This document shows positions 30,626-41,803 of a DNA stretch of 64,000 bases, piece by piece. The DNA lies in the NCBI GenBank assembly GCA_018105865.1, contig CM030865.1:11106113-11170112 (forward strand), in the 5' to 3' direction. The notes under the pieces are model-generated. The model ran no database searches, was not told the origin of the DNA, and worked only from the letters and a program-made list of their open reading frames with translations. The first letter of the stretch is position 1; the number at the start of each line of letters is the position of its first letter. The stretch comes from Metaphire vulgaris (taxonomy: Eukaryota; Annelida; Clitellata; Crassiclitellata; Megascolecidae). The position numbers and the translations under genes were made by a program.

Positions 30626-33600
30626 CAATGACAATGACGAAAAAGGAGAAGAAGAAGAAGGAGAAGAAGAAGGAGAAGATGATGATGAGAATGATGATGA
30701 TAAGATAGTTGATATTGTCATTTGACATTTTATATGAATTTTTTATATGTACTATTAATGGCAAAGTATTATAAGAAAATTTTTTTATATACTTGCATCA
30801 ATTACTTTTGTCAATTTTTTTCATGCTTTGACATTTTACGATTGCTAATTTTTTCAACGGTGGCTAATTCAGCTGTTGCGTTTAGGTCATGTATACGATC
30901 GAGTACAATGGAACGAAGGGAATTACAGCAGTCAAGGCTTCGTTCACATTTCAGAATATATCGGATGCTAACCTCCCTTTCATGCAGTCATTTCAAACCA
31001 ATTTCTTCAAGGCAAGTAGTGGCAACATCGATTCAATGTTTTTAATGGGAACTGTGATACAATTTATGTAAAAATATTTCTGCTGAATATTTTAAATTTC
31101 GTATGGTAATGCTATCTCTGCCTGTCTCACTCTTCTCACACACTCACTGACTTTTGTCCTCTCTCTCTCACTCTCTCTCACCCACAGGGTGGCGCAAAAA
31201 AACGGACTAGTTAAATTTAGGTTCGCATTTGATATAGTCCGGTTTTTTGTGCCACCCTTTATTTGCATTTGATGTCTGAATTTAGTGCTAAGTCATCCAT
31301 ACATTCGAGCATTCATTACCCAATGCAGCTGAAGATGGCAAAGAAAATTTTTCTTTCTATGTGTTGTTCTATGTGTTGCTATCTCTGCCTGTCTCACTCT
31401 TCTCACACACTCACTGACTTTTGTCCTCTCTCTCTCTCTCACCCACTCAATCAATCAATCAGTCAATCAATCAATCACTGAACTGCTACTGCCAGTATCT
31501 TAATGCCTAATACTGTATCATTAGTTCTGATTGACGCAATCAATTTTGTGTACTGTTACTTCACAGGAAGGAGAGAATTCGACATTCCGTTTAAGTGGAA
31601 ATCCTGGTTACCTGGAAGGTGAGCCTGTCATGGCTGGAAACCTTTCAACAAATGCAACTCTTGATAGGTGAGCATAAGGGGCTGTCCATTAATTACATCA
31701 ACAATAAGTGCTGCAGTCTCCATTCTGCCAGTTCACATTTTTGCACACAATTTGCATTGAAATTCTCATTTCTCATAATATCAGCGTGATTGTCAGTTTC
31801 TTCGCAATCATTAGTTAAATATGCACACATACACTCACCCATACAGACAAACAAACGGTATTTCACTGCTCCTAAGAAGAAACCAGTGCATTGTCAAGGT
31901 CATCAAGTACATTTTCCAGAGGTTTGCTTTTCTATGACTGGGTGCCAACCCCTGTGGCCTAGCCAATGGGGTGGGGGTGGGAGGTGGGGGTTAAAACCCC
32001 TCTTGGCTGCTGAAAACAAAATATTTTTAATGAGTTTACATGTATTTTTAATTTTTTGACGCGACTTTTGGGGTCAAAACCCCCCTTGGGTACAGAAAGT
32101 AGAATTTAATGGTGTTTAAGAGGTGATGACCTTTTTTTGCTTGTCAGGAAAAAATGAGAGATGATAATGGTTTTTTTGCTTGTCAAGATTTTTAAAATTT
32201 GGTTACGGTCAAAAGTGAAAACCAAAACCCCCCTTTCCTGGGATTCTGGCTATGCCACTGGCCAACCATATATAAGGTTTTGATCCCTGCCATTAGCTTA
32301 TCAGTAATTCAAACTCTTAAGAGTCCATATTTATAATTTTCTTGCAGAGTGAGTTACGTGCTGGAGTGGCAGGCTGATGGGGGGGGGGGGGGAATTCAAT
32401 CTCCACTAACAACTTTCCCATAGCTATTTTAAGAAAGGCTGAGTGACTATGAATAAGCAGCTACTGCTGTGCTGCTTTCCAAAGCGCTATATAAATCCAC
32501 GAGATTTTACTTACTTACTTTACCCTTAGCGGCTTCCACACAGGCAGTAATGCCTCCTAAGCCACTTTAAATCACGCTGTTTTTTTATTGTTGGTGTTTA
32601 ACCCATTAACTGGGCAACTATTTGTAACTCAATGTAAAATGGATGAGCATTACTCGGGGCACGCAGTTAAGGGGTTAATGTGATATCATTGTCTTATTGT
32701 ATCCATATCAGAGTGGCCATTGAACTGGATTCTGACCGTAATAACTGGATGACCGTGTTATCGTCCAGTGCGGACGGAGCGTGCAGTGGAACGTCACGGA
32801 CTCCCGTTCTGTTTAAACACGAATTCCGATCGGGTTGTTTCGTCAGGTGAGCTTTTTCAGTCGCACGATCATTTTACCTGTTTATTGAACTTTCCAGATT
32901 GATCAATCGATCGATTAATAACTTCTATGGCGCCACTATCAATAATGCCTCGGGCATCAGCCGAAGGCACACCAAATTAGAACCCGGTCAAGCCGGATAG
33001 GTCAGTTAGGAGTCCATCTATATTGTACGTACGCAAAGAGGGGATTGGGTTGAATTTAGGTCTTGGGAGATTTTGTGTTTGCACAGTGTGCAAACGGAGG
33101 GGGAGGGAGGGTTGAAAATATGCCTTTTTTTGTGTACGTACTACAGGGTGGCGCAAAAAAAACGGACTAGTCACATTTAGATTTGCATTTAATATAGTCC
33201 GTTTTTTTTGCTCCACCTAGTATACGGAAGAGCCCTAGATTGGCGTGGGAGCAATCTAAGAGGGATATGACAAGCCAAACAGATGTGTCTTAAGACTAGA
33301 TCTAAAAGAACTCTGAACTGGTGGAAAGTTTCTTGTATTTCTTTTTTAAAATTCCAGCTTCAGTTTGCAGAGCATGAGCGATCTCTGCAACCAGACTGCG
33401 TACGAAATCCTCGGCTACCTTCGAGGTCCCGACACCCGCAGCCACGTCGCGTCTTTCGGAAACACGCCCGTCACGAGCGTCGGCGACTGGATCAAGGTCA
33501 TCGATAACCCTCCCGCAGTAGGAAACACTTTGACTGCCAGATATCATTTCGTAACATCAGTGTTGGAGTTGCCAGGGGAGTGAAGGGGGAGGTTGGGCGG

Positions 33601-36047
33601 GGGTTATGGGAGGGTTGGGCGCGGGGGTTAGAGGGGGGGTTGAACCCCCCAGCTAACTTTGCAACCCTCACAAATGTCGCATTTTGGGTACATACAGTCT
33701 CTGTCATTCATTGAATTTCAGTCCTCAACCCCCCAACCCCCTCCCCCAGCTAAAATTTCACAACTCCAACACTGTATAACATGAACTAAATCATTGCTTC
33801 TGTATTCAGTAACCATATTTTAAATGAATAAGTAATAACAATAATAATAGAATAATAATAGTAATAATAACAAAAAAATCAAGGTCCTTCCCGAGCCTCA
33901 CGGGCTCATAGGGCGGCGCTGATCTCCGTTTCTAAAGCCCTCAGCCAGGCGTGCATTACCACGGATACGGGGGCTAGTGCATCGCGTAGCGTACCTGTTT
34001 GACTTATCGCAGCTTCTTACCAATGCTCCTCATTTTACCGCCGCCCTCTAGCGAGTAAGGCTGACTCGACCTTAGGGCAACTGCGGGTCTTGAACCCACA
34101 ACATTCTGCTTTAGAGAGGTTCAGTAGGGTCTGCCCTGTGTGAGAACCACTATGTTCCATCCATCCATTCATTCACATTATAGTCTTGCTGTGTAACCTC
34201 ATTTTTTGCCCTCTTGTCCTGTGGTAGGTTTGTTCCTGTATTCTCCATTTTTGCCTTGTCTATTAGTCTGCAAATAGCTGCAATTTTTGCCAGATATGCT
34301 GAAATATAAAAAAGGTAAAGGTAGGTTCCGTACTCGAGTTCGAGCATTGGGTTCCGGCGCCTATCTCCGGCCTGGGCAATCAGTGACGTAGGTAGTATAA
34401 TCCATTAATCTGGGGTAGGTTTCCATTACTTTCCCTAGACCCATGTTTTACCTCGCAGCTTAACGCCGCTCTTCAGTTTTCCACCGCCCTCTAGCAAGTA
34501 AGGCTGAGTCGACCTTAGGGCTCCTGCGGGAATTGAACCCGAGACCTTCTGCTCCATCGTCCAGCGCTGTTACATTATTTTGTAGGTTGAACTTTACGGA
34601 TGATGAAATAGGTCTAATTTGTGGATATGTGCTGGAGCGTAGCCAGGAATTTGATTGGGGGGGGGGGTATAATGTGATTTGTGGGGTATAAATCTTCAAA
34701 AACTTTGCAAATCTTAAAAAATACATTAAAAAATTTTAAGGTATCCTGATTTTGAGGGGGTATATATACCAATATACCCTCCCATCGCTACGTCCGTGGA
34801 TATGTTTAATACCGTATGAATAGCCTTTGGTGTATAGGCCAACTGTGTTTCTTCTGCTTTTCAGTTGAGTGTGTACAGTTCTTCACCGGGTGAATGCAGT
34901 AACTTTATCACGGGAATGAATATTCAGGTGATCTATGCAAATGTGGGAGCCATCAATAACCCTCAGCCCCAGATAATTGGGGTCAAGTACGATTACGTCA
35001 TCCAACCCGTGGTTCGGTTTCAGGTACGCCAGTTATGCATCGCGTTATTTTTAATAACTTACTTAAACTTGGCTTAATTTAGCATGATTTAAAATTGCTT
35101 AGGAGGCAGGGATATTTCTAGGATTGTGAATTTGGAGGGGTGTCGACCTCAAATTTGGGGTGTCCGGAGCTAATTAGTATGCATTTTGTATGCATACCAT
35201 TGTCACATTACCAAATTTTGGTGGGTGTCGACCTCAAATTGGGGAGGTGTAAGGGGGATGTAAAATTATTCCTGTTAGGAGGCATTACTGCCTGTGTGAA
35301 AGCCACTAGGGGTGCTAATGGGGCTTGAACCCGCTCCGTCAGCCTGACGCTCCAGCACCTAACCCACTCTGCCAGCTTCTGTCATCTGCCCAGGTGATGT
35401 TAAGTGCTGGTAATAAGTAGGTAAATAAGTAAAATCTCGTGGACTTATAGTCTATAGCGCTTTCGGTAGGGCCGTTTTAAGGTCAAATGATTATGACCAC
35501 CACCACCATCATCATCACCATGAACCTTGTAAAAAAATAACTGTTTGCCCGTCAAGCATGACGGGAAGGCTAGGCTAGGCTGTTTTTGCCCGCGAATGTA
35601 AGAAATTCAGCTAAAAGTTTTTGTAATCGTGAAAAATTGTCTGGTAATTTAGGCTGTCAATGATTTACTTATTTGTATCACAGCAGAGATTTTACTGCAC
35701 TTACTTATTTACTTGTATAGCAGCAGAGATTTTACTGTACTTACTTATTTACTTGTATAGCAGCAGAGATTTTACTGTACTTACTTACTTACTTGTATAG
35801 CAGCAGAGATTTTACTTTACTTACTTACTTACTTGTATAGCAGCAGAGAATTTACTTTACTTACTTACTTACCTTGCAGTGTGTCGGTCCGTACTGCAAT
35901 CCTTCTACCGTCGATCGGCCGCAGAGGTTCGAGATCAGCAGCAGCGTCTCGTTCATCGACGCATCGGACCCGGCGGTCGGGGCCTTCGGGGCGATTCCCC
36001 AGGCGACTGCGAGACTCCCCGAAGACTTCTTCTATCCCCTCGGCTGA
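22869..36047 (+). CDS. Tectonic (TCTN1/3-like), complete 14-exon gene
   Basis: Secreted or membrane-associated protein of the ciliary transition zone (tectonic/MKS complex). Exons: 22869-23067, 23791-23911, 24711-24817, 26049-26188, 27043-27142, 27537-27658, 28386-28431, 29587-29744, 30886-31011, 31567-31667, 32712-32846, 33358-33517, 34865-35023, 35880-36047. All phases agree and give 613 residues. Residues 1-25 are a signal peptide, then a Thr-rich mucin-like stretch (~27-65), then the tectonic hallmark [19 protein letters not shown]. Mid-protein [15 protein letters not shown] and the C-terminal [14 protein letters not shown] also fit tectonics. There is no C-terminal membrane helix, as in TCTN1. 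Exon 9 uses a GC donor (AAG|gcaagt). Which vertebrate paralogue is closest cannot be settled by eye. Confidence 0.95.
23683..23763. mobile_element. TTAA palindrome, subtype 1
   Basis: TTAACCCCTTAACTGGG to CCCAGTTAAGGGGTTAA, 28 bp before tectonic exon 2. Confidence 0.8.
24071..24248. mobile_element. CAGTGTTTATTCTAG TIR element
   Basis: CAGTGTTTATTCTAGGCC to GGCTAGAATAGCCACTG; flanks gaattgac/gaaatgac match 7 of 8. In tectonic intron 2. Confidence 0.75.
25070..25275 (+). repeat. 14-bp minisatellite
   Basis: About fourteen copies of CTGTAATGTTATTT in tectonic intron 3. Confidence 0.9.
25705..25776. mobile_element. TA palindrome (mariner-like MITE)
   Basis: CAGGGTGGTGCAAGAAAATG to TTTTGCGCCACCCTG, TA flanks, in tectonic intron 3. 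Confidence 0.8.
26478..26680. mobile_element. CAGAGATGTAG element filled with AAGTAC repeats
   Basis: CAGAGATGTAGCAAG to CTACATCTCTG, an 11-bp perfect inverted end. Flanks gggtgtcc/gggcatcc match 6 of 8. The whole interior is made of AAGTACAAGTAC-type repeats and CCTGGCCTCC blocks. A truncated inverted relative lies at 20050-20144. Confidence 0.8.
28150..28375 (+). repeat. (TGAT)n/(TGAC)n array
   Basis: Interspersed TGAT, TGAC and TGCT tetranucleotides immediately before tectonic exon 7. Confidence 0.9.
29317..29540. mobile_element. CAGTGGCGTAGCC-type TIR element, decayed
   Basis: CGGTGTAGCCTAGTGGGG to AATCCTGGCTACATCACTG. Contains the GACGACC...GCTTGTC motif at 29454-29477. Tectonic intron 7. 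Confidence 0.6.
30494..30710 (+). repeat. (GAT)n/(GAA)n array
   Basis: Mixed GAT, GAC and GAA repeat after the AGCTGGCAGAAAGCAAC junction also seen at 52.98 kb. It is in tectonic intron 8. Poly-Met, poly-Asp and poly-Ser frames here are repeat artefacts. Confidence 0.9.
31185..31258. mobile_element. TA palindrome (mariner-like MITE)
   Basis: CAGGGTGGCGCAAAAAAACG to TTTTTTGTGCCACCC; the outermost right bases are mutated. Tectonic intron 9. Confidence 0.75.
31938..32265. mobile_element. CAGTGGCATAGCC-type TIR element, decayed
   Basis: Right end reads GGATTCTGGCTATGCCACTG; left end is degenerate. Two copies of the T-run motif lie at 32125-32147 and 32163-32186. Tectonic intron 10. Confidence 0.5.
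32345..32523 (+). mobile_element. tRNA-derived SINE, family S2
   Basis: Head GAGTGAGTTACGTGCTGGAG is shared with 50.09 kb. The 3' end reads GCGCTATATAAATCCACGAG followed by (ACTT)n, a tail also seen at 22.75 kb and, inverted, at 2.97, 13.95, 35.42 and 43.08 kb. Confidence 0.65.
32598..32678. mobile_element. TTAA palindrome, subtype 1
   Basis: TTAACCCATTAACTGGG to CGCAGTTAAGGGGTTAA, 34 bp before tectonic exon 11. Confidence 0.8.
33144..33221. mobile_element. TA palindrome (mariner-like MITE)
   Basis: CAGGGTGGCGCAAAAAAAAC to TTTTTTTTGCTCCACC; right end decayed. Tectonic intron 11. Confidence 0.75.
33558..33774. mobile_element. hAT-like MITE, CAGTGTTGGAGTT family
   Basis: CAGTGTTGGAGTTGCC to AACTCCAACACTG; flanks cgtaacat/tataacat match at 6 of 8. 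The interior has several GGGGGTTGGG-like blocks. It starts 41 bp after tectonic exon 12. Confidence 0.8.
33885..34110 (-). mobile_element. tRNA-derived SINE, family S1
   Basis: On the minus strand: B-box GGGTTCAAGACCCG, then a body containing GCGATAAGTCAAACAGGTA and a tail GGCTCGGGAAGGACCTTGA. The same body and tail occur at 57.32-57.59 kb on the plus strand. Confidence 0.75.
34320..34575 (-). mobile_element. tRNA-derived SINE, S1 head with different body
   Basis: On the minus strand the head has GGTTCAATTCCCGC and then GCCCTAAGGTCGACTCAGCC, as in S1. The body after the CTAGAGGGCGG block differs from S1 and ends in TACCTTTACC. Lies in a tectonic intron beside an S1 copy. Confidence 0.7.
35275..35390 (-). 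mobile_element. tRNA-derived SINE head, family S2
   Basis: On the minus strand: GTGCTGGAGCGTCAGGCTGA, B-box GGGTTCAAGCCCCA, then GTGGCTTTCACACAGGCAGT. Same order as the copy at 50.09 kb. Confidence 0.7.
35660..35872 (+). repeat. ~40-bp minisatellite at the last tectonic acceptor
   Basis: Five copies of a unit with ACTTGTATAGCAGCAGAG and TTTACTTACTTACTT run to within 8 bases of tectonic exon 14. Each unit ends in pyrimidine-rich DNA followed by CAGCAG, so it resembles a decoy acceptor. Confidence 0.85.
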
Positions 36048-36174
36048 CCTTGACCTTTGACTTGGGACGGATCCGTAGAGGCACAGGGGCACTGTTCCCC
36101 TCCCCCCCACCCGCCCAACCAACCCAACCGATCCCAAAAATCCGTGTTTGCTTTCTTCGAAATCTTGAACAGTA

Positions 36175-36180
36175 AATAAA
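36175..36180 (+). terminator. Tectonic polyadenylation signal
   Basis: AATAAA about 130 nt after the tectonic stop codon, in an A-rich stretch. Good position for 3' end formation. Confidence 0.6.
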
Positions 36181-36618
36181 GCAAAATAGAAGTATGAATA
36201 AATGGCGTTATTATGGTTTTCTTCCTCATTTCCAACCTTTCGATAATATTTCACTCGCATGTATGTGGAAGGGACGTGGAAAGGAAAAATGGGGAATGGT
36301 AAAAGAAGTGCCCGCTCCCCCAACTGAATTCCTCTGTCCACCCCTAATTGTTAATACCTAGGACACGTGTTTGCATGTGAGAGGGAGGAGAGAGAGAGAG
36401 AGAGAGAGATCTGTGCAGATTAGGTATTTCAGTTTTATAATGTCTGTAGTGTTTAGGGCCTCATTTTAGACTAAGTGGACAATTGGAACACTGTGGCTCT
36501 GTTCTGTAATGTGATTGCTTCTTTAACAGTAGAACTCTATATAATTTATTTGTGCTTCTGACTTGTCACAAGTAGGTGCTATATAAATTCTATAATTGTA
36601 CATCATGTGTACAATTTT

Positions 36619-36622
<4 letters not shown>

Positions 36623-36708
<86 letters not shown>

Positions 36709-36765
36709 TGATCAGTGCCAGAGTGGTTGATAGATAGAATGAATTGGATGTTAAGTTTCTTGCAT

Positions 36766-36812
<47 letters not shown>
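36623..36812. repeat. (AAT)n and (TA)n microsatellites
   Basis: (AAT)n at 36623-36708 and (TA)n at about 36770-36812, 3' of tectonic. Confidence 0.95.
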
Positions 36813-36813
<1 letters not shown>

Positions 36814-36904
36814 TGAACTTATTTTTCTTTATGATGCTGGTCTTGCAATAAATAAAAGTGAGATGACAGTAATGGCTATTAGTGTAAAAGTGTCTAATAT
36901 GAAC

Positions 36905-37096
36905 CAGTGTTTATTCTAGGCCTGTTTTGGGGGGTTATTTCCCCCTCCAAAGTTTTAAAAATCCCTTCCAAAAATTTATATATGTTGGCTTGGGGGATGG
37001 AAATTCCCCAAAAAAAAAAAAAAAAGTGGAGAGACAAATCTTGTCCCCCAAACATTTCAAACTCCCCCAATGTCAGGGTGGCTAGAATAAACACTG
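36905..37096. mobile_element. CAGTGTTTATTCTAG TIR element
   Basis: CAGTGTTTATTCTAGGCC to GGCTAGAATAAACACTG. Interior has opposed CCCC/GGGG-rich blocks and an A-run. Confidence 0.75.
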
Positions 37097-37126
37097 AATA
37101 TGGACCTAAGCACTATAGGATTTATA

Positions 37127-37527
37127 GGGGCTGTCCATTAATTATGTCAACAATTTTTGGGCAATTTTTGACCTCCTCCCCTTGTCAACAACTGTCAACT
37201 TTCACTTAACCCCCATAATTACGTCAAAAACTTTTGACTCCCCTACCTACAAGATCAATGACAGGACCCAATAACGAGGTTATTATTTTTGGCGGTAATG
37301 ACCATTTTTTCACTTTTTTCTCATCGAGTGTCAAAAGGTTATGACCTTTTTGCCATGCTTTTTTCCATTGTAATAAGTAGTATTCCATGAAATTTCCTAT
37401 TTTTCGATTATTTGTAAAAAGTGAAATTGTTGATGTAAACTTCTCTTGACCCCCCTCCCCTGTCAACAACTCAAACTTTTTCAAACCCCTGGCCCCTAAA
37501 TTCTTGACGTAATTAATGGACAGCCCC
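37127..37527. mobile_element. GGGGCTGTCCATTAATTA TIR element (~400 bp)
   Basis: GGGGCTGTCCATTAATTATG to GACGTAATTAATGGACAGCC, inverted for at least 18 bp. Relatives at 39.6 and 52.1 kb; a lone left end at 31678. Superfamily unresolved; no target duplication seen. Confidence 0.8.
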
Positions 37528-38388
37528 CTATGGAGTACTAGATTTGTCTTGTACAGCTGTAAGAGTGCAGATAAAATATTGTAGCAGTTGTACAGTAACT
37601 GAATTAGGCATTTATAATATTAAATGCTGTAAAGTTTTGTACTTGTAGATATAAAGACAAGAAGACAAACAAAACCTCCTACAAGAGGACAAGAGAGCAA
37701 AGAATGAGTTTACACAGCAAGACCATAATGCAAATGAATGGATGGATTAAACATAGTGGTTCTCACACACACAGGGCAGACCCTACTGAACCACTCTAAA
37801 CCTTATTAATATTTTAAGTGGTTTTTGGAAGCCAGGGTCGGAAGCCAATGCAAATATGTAACTGTCTGCATTTCAATGCTTTATCGCTTGGAAATATTTG
37901 TAGAACGTTTCTCGATGCCGAATGTTAGCGTAGATTTCGATTTTCGGACAAGTCACTTGCGTTAAATCCAATTGAACCGCCACAGTATGAGCTGGCATTA
38001 GCTTAGCCAGAATATATTACACTTAGCACTCGGCGTTTAATCTAGACTCTGCCACTCTGGACTCCGGAGGGGAAACTGACAAGGCCGGGGGCGAAGTCAG
38101 CTACGGAGCTGCTGTTAGTTGATGTAGTATTCCAAAATTTCCGGGACGAGGATTTGAAATTTGCGGGGGAAAGGGCAATCCCCCACGGAAACGGCCTAGA
38201 TTAAACCCTGCTGGCACTCTATAGCAGCACAAGACGTCAACAGTTGAAACTGTTAAAGAGGAGATGGGAGAGCTGTACCTTGTAACGGACATGAGACTGT
38301 CTGGACGAAGAGGCAGTAACAACTAACATTGCCCAGTATTTCTCTCGCGGCGGGTCTACAAATAACAACAGAGCATTGTCGTTTACCA

Positions 38389-38804
38389 TGGACATGGGTT
38401 GGGTCCACCCATGGGTTGGGTTGGGTTGGGTTGGGTTGGGTTGGGTCCGAAATTTCCACTTTTTGGTGGGTTGGGTTGCCAGGTTGTTGTGATATATTGT
38501 AGAAATGTTTACATATTAATGATTGTTTAAATTACTACAAATTACCCTTAATCTGTTTCGATGCCTTTTCACAGGAGCAACTGGAAAATACAAGTTAAAG
38601 GCATCCAGAAATATGAAATCTGCTATATGGAATGCATTCCCGTTGGTCTATGAGATGAAGGAGGATTTAAAAAATTTTTATGTATGGGTTGGGTTGGGTT
38701 GGGTTGGGTCAAGTAACCCAGCTGTTTTCGTGGGTTGGGTTGGGTTTGAAAATTGGTGGGTTGGGTTGGGTTTTAAAAAATGGACCCATGACCATGTCTG
38801 GTTT
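38389..38804. mobile_element. GGGTT-repeat TIR element with possible transposase remnant
   Basis: Left ATGGACATGGGTTGGG, right GGACCCATGACCATGTCTG, with gtttacc on both sides. Subterminal (GGGTT)n at both ends. Unlike its relatives it has a unique middle (38500-38670) whose frame reads TGKYKLKASRNMKSAIWNAF, possibly a transposase scrap. Confidence 0.55.
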
Positions 38805-38880
38805 ACCGTACAATGGCATAAATGCCTCATTCGTGCAGTTACTGATAAAAGACGAAAGGTGAAACCGTTTAGTAAGGCCA

Positions 38881-38959
38881 TTAACCCTTAGCTGGGGATC
38901 CCGGATATATCCGTCCATTTTACATTGAGTTACAGTTAAACACACGGTTAAGGGGTTAA
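38881..38959. mobile_element. TTAA palindrome, subtype 1
   Basis: TTAACCCTTAGCTGGG to ACACGGTTAAGGGGTTAA, centre CCATTTTACATTGAG. Confidence 0.75.
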
Positions 38960-38980
38960 TCGAGTAACATCGGTGAGGCC

Positions 38981-39180
38981 ATGGCTATTTCTAGGATTAG
39001 GCTATCAATTTGGGGTGTTGGTATTTTCTGGGGGTGCCCTGCCGAAAAAGTCTGACGAGCAAAAAAAGTCATCCGGCTCTCAGATTGGGGTGGGGGTTTT
39101 TTTTTTGGGGGGGGGGTGTAGGTCTCAGATTGTGGGAGGAGCGTTGGGGAGAGATGTTATGGGGTGCAAAAATATACCTG
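38981..39180. mobile_element. TATTTCTAGGATT TIR element
   Basis: Starts ATGGCTATTTCTAGG and ends AAAAATATACCTGG between perfect 8-bp duplications GTGAGGCC. Carries the inverted motif at 39052-39073. Related ends occur at 35108, 41880, 49850 and 53572. Confidence 0.75.
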
Positions 39181-39247
39181 GGTGAGGCCTTCCAGCCGCC
39201 CACTGAGGACAACCCCGTGCAACTCAATTTCCGCCAATGAGTCGTAC

Positions 39248-39450
39248 CAGTGGCGTAGCCAGTGTTTAATCTAGACTCCTGGACTCCGGGGAGAAACTGA
39301 CAAAGCCGGGAGGGGGAATTCTGCTAGGGGGCTGCTGTTATAAGTTGATGTAGTATGCCAAAATTTTCGGGGGGATTTCAAATTTTCGAGGGGAAGGGCA
39401 ATTCCCCCCGGAAACGGCCTAGACTAAACCCTGCCTTGGCTACGCCACTG
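39248..39450. mobile_element. CAGTGGCGTAGCC element almost filled by a nested element
   Basis: Outer ends CAGTGGCGTAGCC and TTGGCTACGCCACTG with flanks agtcgtac/ggtcggac. Nested at 39260-39433 is a CAGTGTTTAATCTAG element (CAGTGTTTAATCTAGAC to TAGACTAAACCCTG). Confidence 0.7.
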
Positions 39451-39607
39451 GGTCGGACCACGGAGAATTATTTTTTGGTGCAACGTTAGTGGTGGATTCA
39501 CTGGAACCGTCTGGACGAAAAGGAACAGCAGTTGAAACAAAAGGTGGATTCCAGAGTTATAAATATAGGAAAACTAGGCTGTTAAATGTTGAGAGTAATT
39601 AGGCCCA

Positions 39608-40298
39608 GGGGCTGTCCGTTAACTATGTCAACAATTTTGTGACATTTTTTACCCCTACCCCTTGTCAACAACGGTCAACTATCAGTGACCCCCTACAGAG
39701 GTGGATCTAGGGGAGGGCAGGGGGTACACATGTCCCCGGGCGCCGAGGTGAGGGGGCGCCAAAATCGGATATTTGGGTAAGTGTGAAATGCACAATAAAG
39801 TAGAAGAAACACTTGCGAGGACCTTTTTTGCTCGTCAGCACTATATGAAGAGAGAGTTGAGGGGCGCCGAAAACGATGTGAAGACCTTTTTTGCTTGTCA
39901 GTTGTTAGGGGCGCCAACGTACACTTTGTCTCCGGGCGCCAAATACTCTAGATCCGCCTCTGACCCCCTATAATTATGTCTACGATTTTTGACCCCCTAA
40001 GATCAGTGACGGGTCCCCTAAGAAGTTTAGGTTTTTATTTTTTTCCGCGTTGATGACCTTTCCCCCTTTTTTGCTCATCGGGTGTCAAATTGATTACCTT
40101 TTTGCTTCTCATGCTTTTCTTCGTTGTAATAAATAGTATTCCATGAAATTTCCTATTTTTTGATTATTTGTAAGCTTAAAACGTGAAATTGTTGACGTCA
40201 ACTTCTCTTGACCCCTCTCTCCTCCTGCCAGCAACTGTCAGACTTTTCAAATCCCCTTCCCCCTCTCTGTCCTGTTGACGTAATTAATGGACAGCCCC
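39608..40298. mobile_element. GGGGCTGTCC element interrupted by a hAT MITE
   Basis: GGGGCTGTCCGTTAACTATG to GACGTAATTAATGGACAGCC. Its extra length comes from a nested element at 39696-39962. Confidence 0.8.
39696..39962. mobile_element. hAT-like MITE, CAGAGGYGGATCTAG, nested
   Basis: CAGAGGTGGATCTAG to CTAGATCCGCCTCTG between two perfect copies of ACCCCCTA. Contains two copies of the T-run motif (39815-39838 and 39878-39901). Confidence 0.88.
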
Positions 40299-40696
40299 AG
40301 ATTGGTTTTCACACAAGCTAGCTTACTGTAGCTTCCCAAACCACTAGAGATCACGTTGTTATTATTATAGTAGGCCTATTATAATGACTATATGGGGCGA
40401 ACCCATGAATGTCCCTCAGAAACCAGGTTTTAGTACAAATATATAATTATTCTGATCTTTCGATCAACAATTTTGAAAATATCAGTTTCGTAAAATTGCT
40501 CAATTGCCTATTCATTATAATTGGCAGGCAGGCAATCTAACACATTGACCAGTCTGCAGTAGACAGTAGTAGGTCTATTCGGATCAGTTTAGCATTAGAC
40601 AGTTATTTCGTTCAAATGTCTTCTTTTAGCGAGAAACGCCATAAAATTTAATAGTTTCACCTTTCATCGATCTCCCATCCATACAAAGATATGTTA

Positions 40697-41205
<509 letters not shown>

Positions 41206-41352
41206 TTAAGTGGTTTAGGAGGCTAAGTAAGCCTGTGTGAAAACCACTGATGTAACCATCTGGATTCAACAACCTATAGGTAATTTTTATTTTTATACAC
41301 GCTGTCTAACAGCGTACCTGATGGCCGTGCTATTGGCCTATGTCTACAGTAG

Positions 41353-41654
41353 AGTTGACTGAACTTGACTCCAGGAAAGCGAAAGTAAAACAGGCGCGGA
41401 GAAAATTTCGTCCGAGTTTCGGTTTCGGAGTTCGTTCGCATCTGGAAAATTGTTCGCATCCAGAATTTCAGTAAATGTGTCTTCTTCTTCGACTCGATAG
41501 GTTTCATTGTGACGAGCACAGGTGGGGCCAGCCGAGGCAGACCGCTTCCGAAACTGCTTATAACGAGATGGGTCGACCAGTTATGGCCGACATTCGTAGC
41601 ATTTTAGGCGGAGACTCGAAAGCTCTGGGCGTGAAGCTAAGAGCGGCTGTCTGA
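41353..41654 (+). CDS. Weak candidate exon pair
   Basis: 41353-41470 reads LTELDSRKAKVKQARRKF onward. After a 30-base gap bounded by gtaaat and gatag, 41501-41654 continues in phase (FHCDEHRWGQPRQTASETAY and on) to TGA. A 30-base intron is too short for a normal animal intron and the gap holds an in-frame stop. No family recognised. May be an old pseudogene or chance. Confidence 0.15.
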
Positions 41655-41722
41655 CTGTTCGAGCCAAAAACTCAAGGTCAGACGATATATACTGTACATG
41701 TATTTGAAACGTATGTTTTCCT

Positions 41723-41803
41723 TTAACCCCTTAACTGGGCAACTATTTGTAACTCAATGTAAAATGGACGAGCGTTACTCGGGGCACACAGTAAAGGGGT
41801 TAA
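41723..41803. mobile_element. TTAA palindrome, subtype 1
   Basis: TTAACCCCTTAACTGGG to CACAGTAAAGGGGTTAA, centre CTCAATGTAAAATGGAC. Confidence 0.8.

Noticed and set aside
38400..38500. Telomere-like GGGTT repeats as interstitial telomere
   Set aside because: The unit is GGGTT, not TTAGGG, and the repeats are confined between transposon ends; the same occurs at 54.9-55.2 kb.
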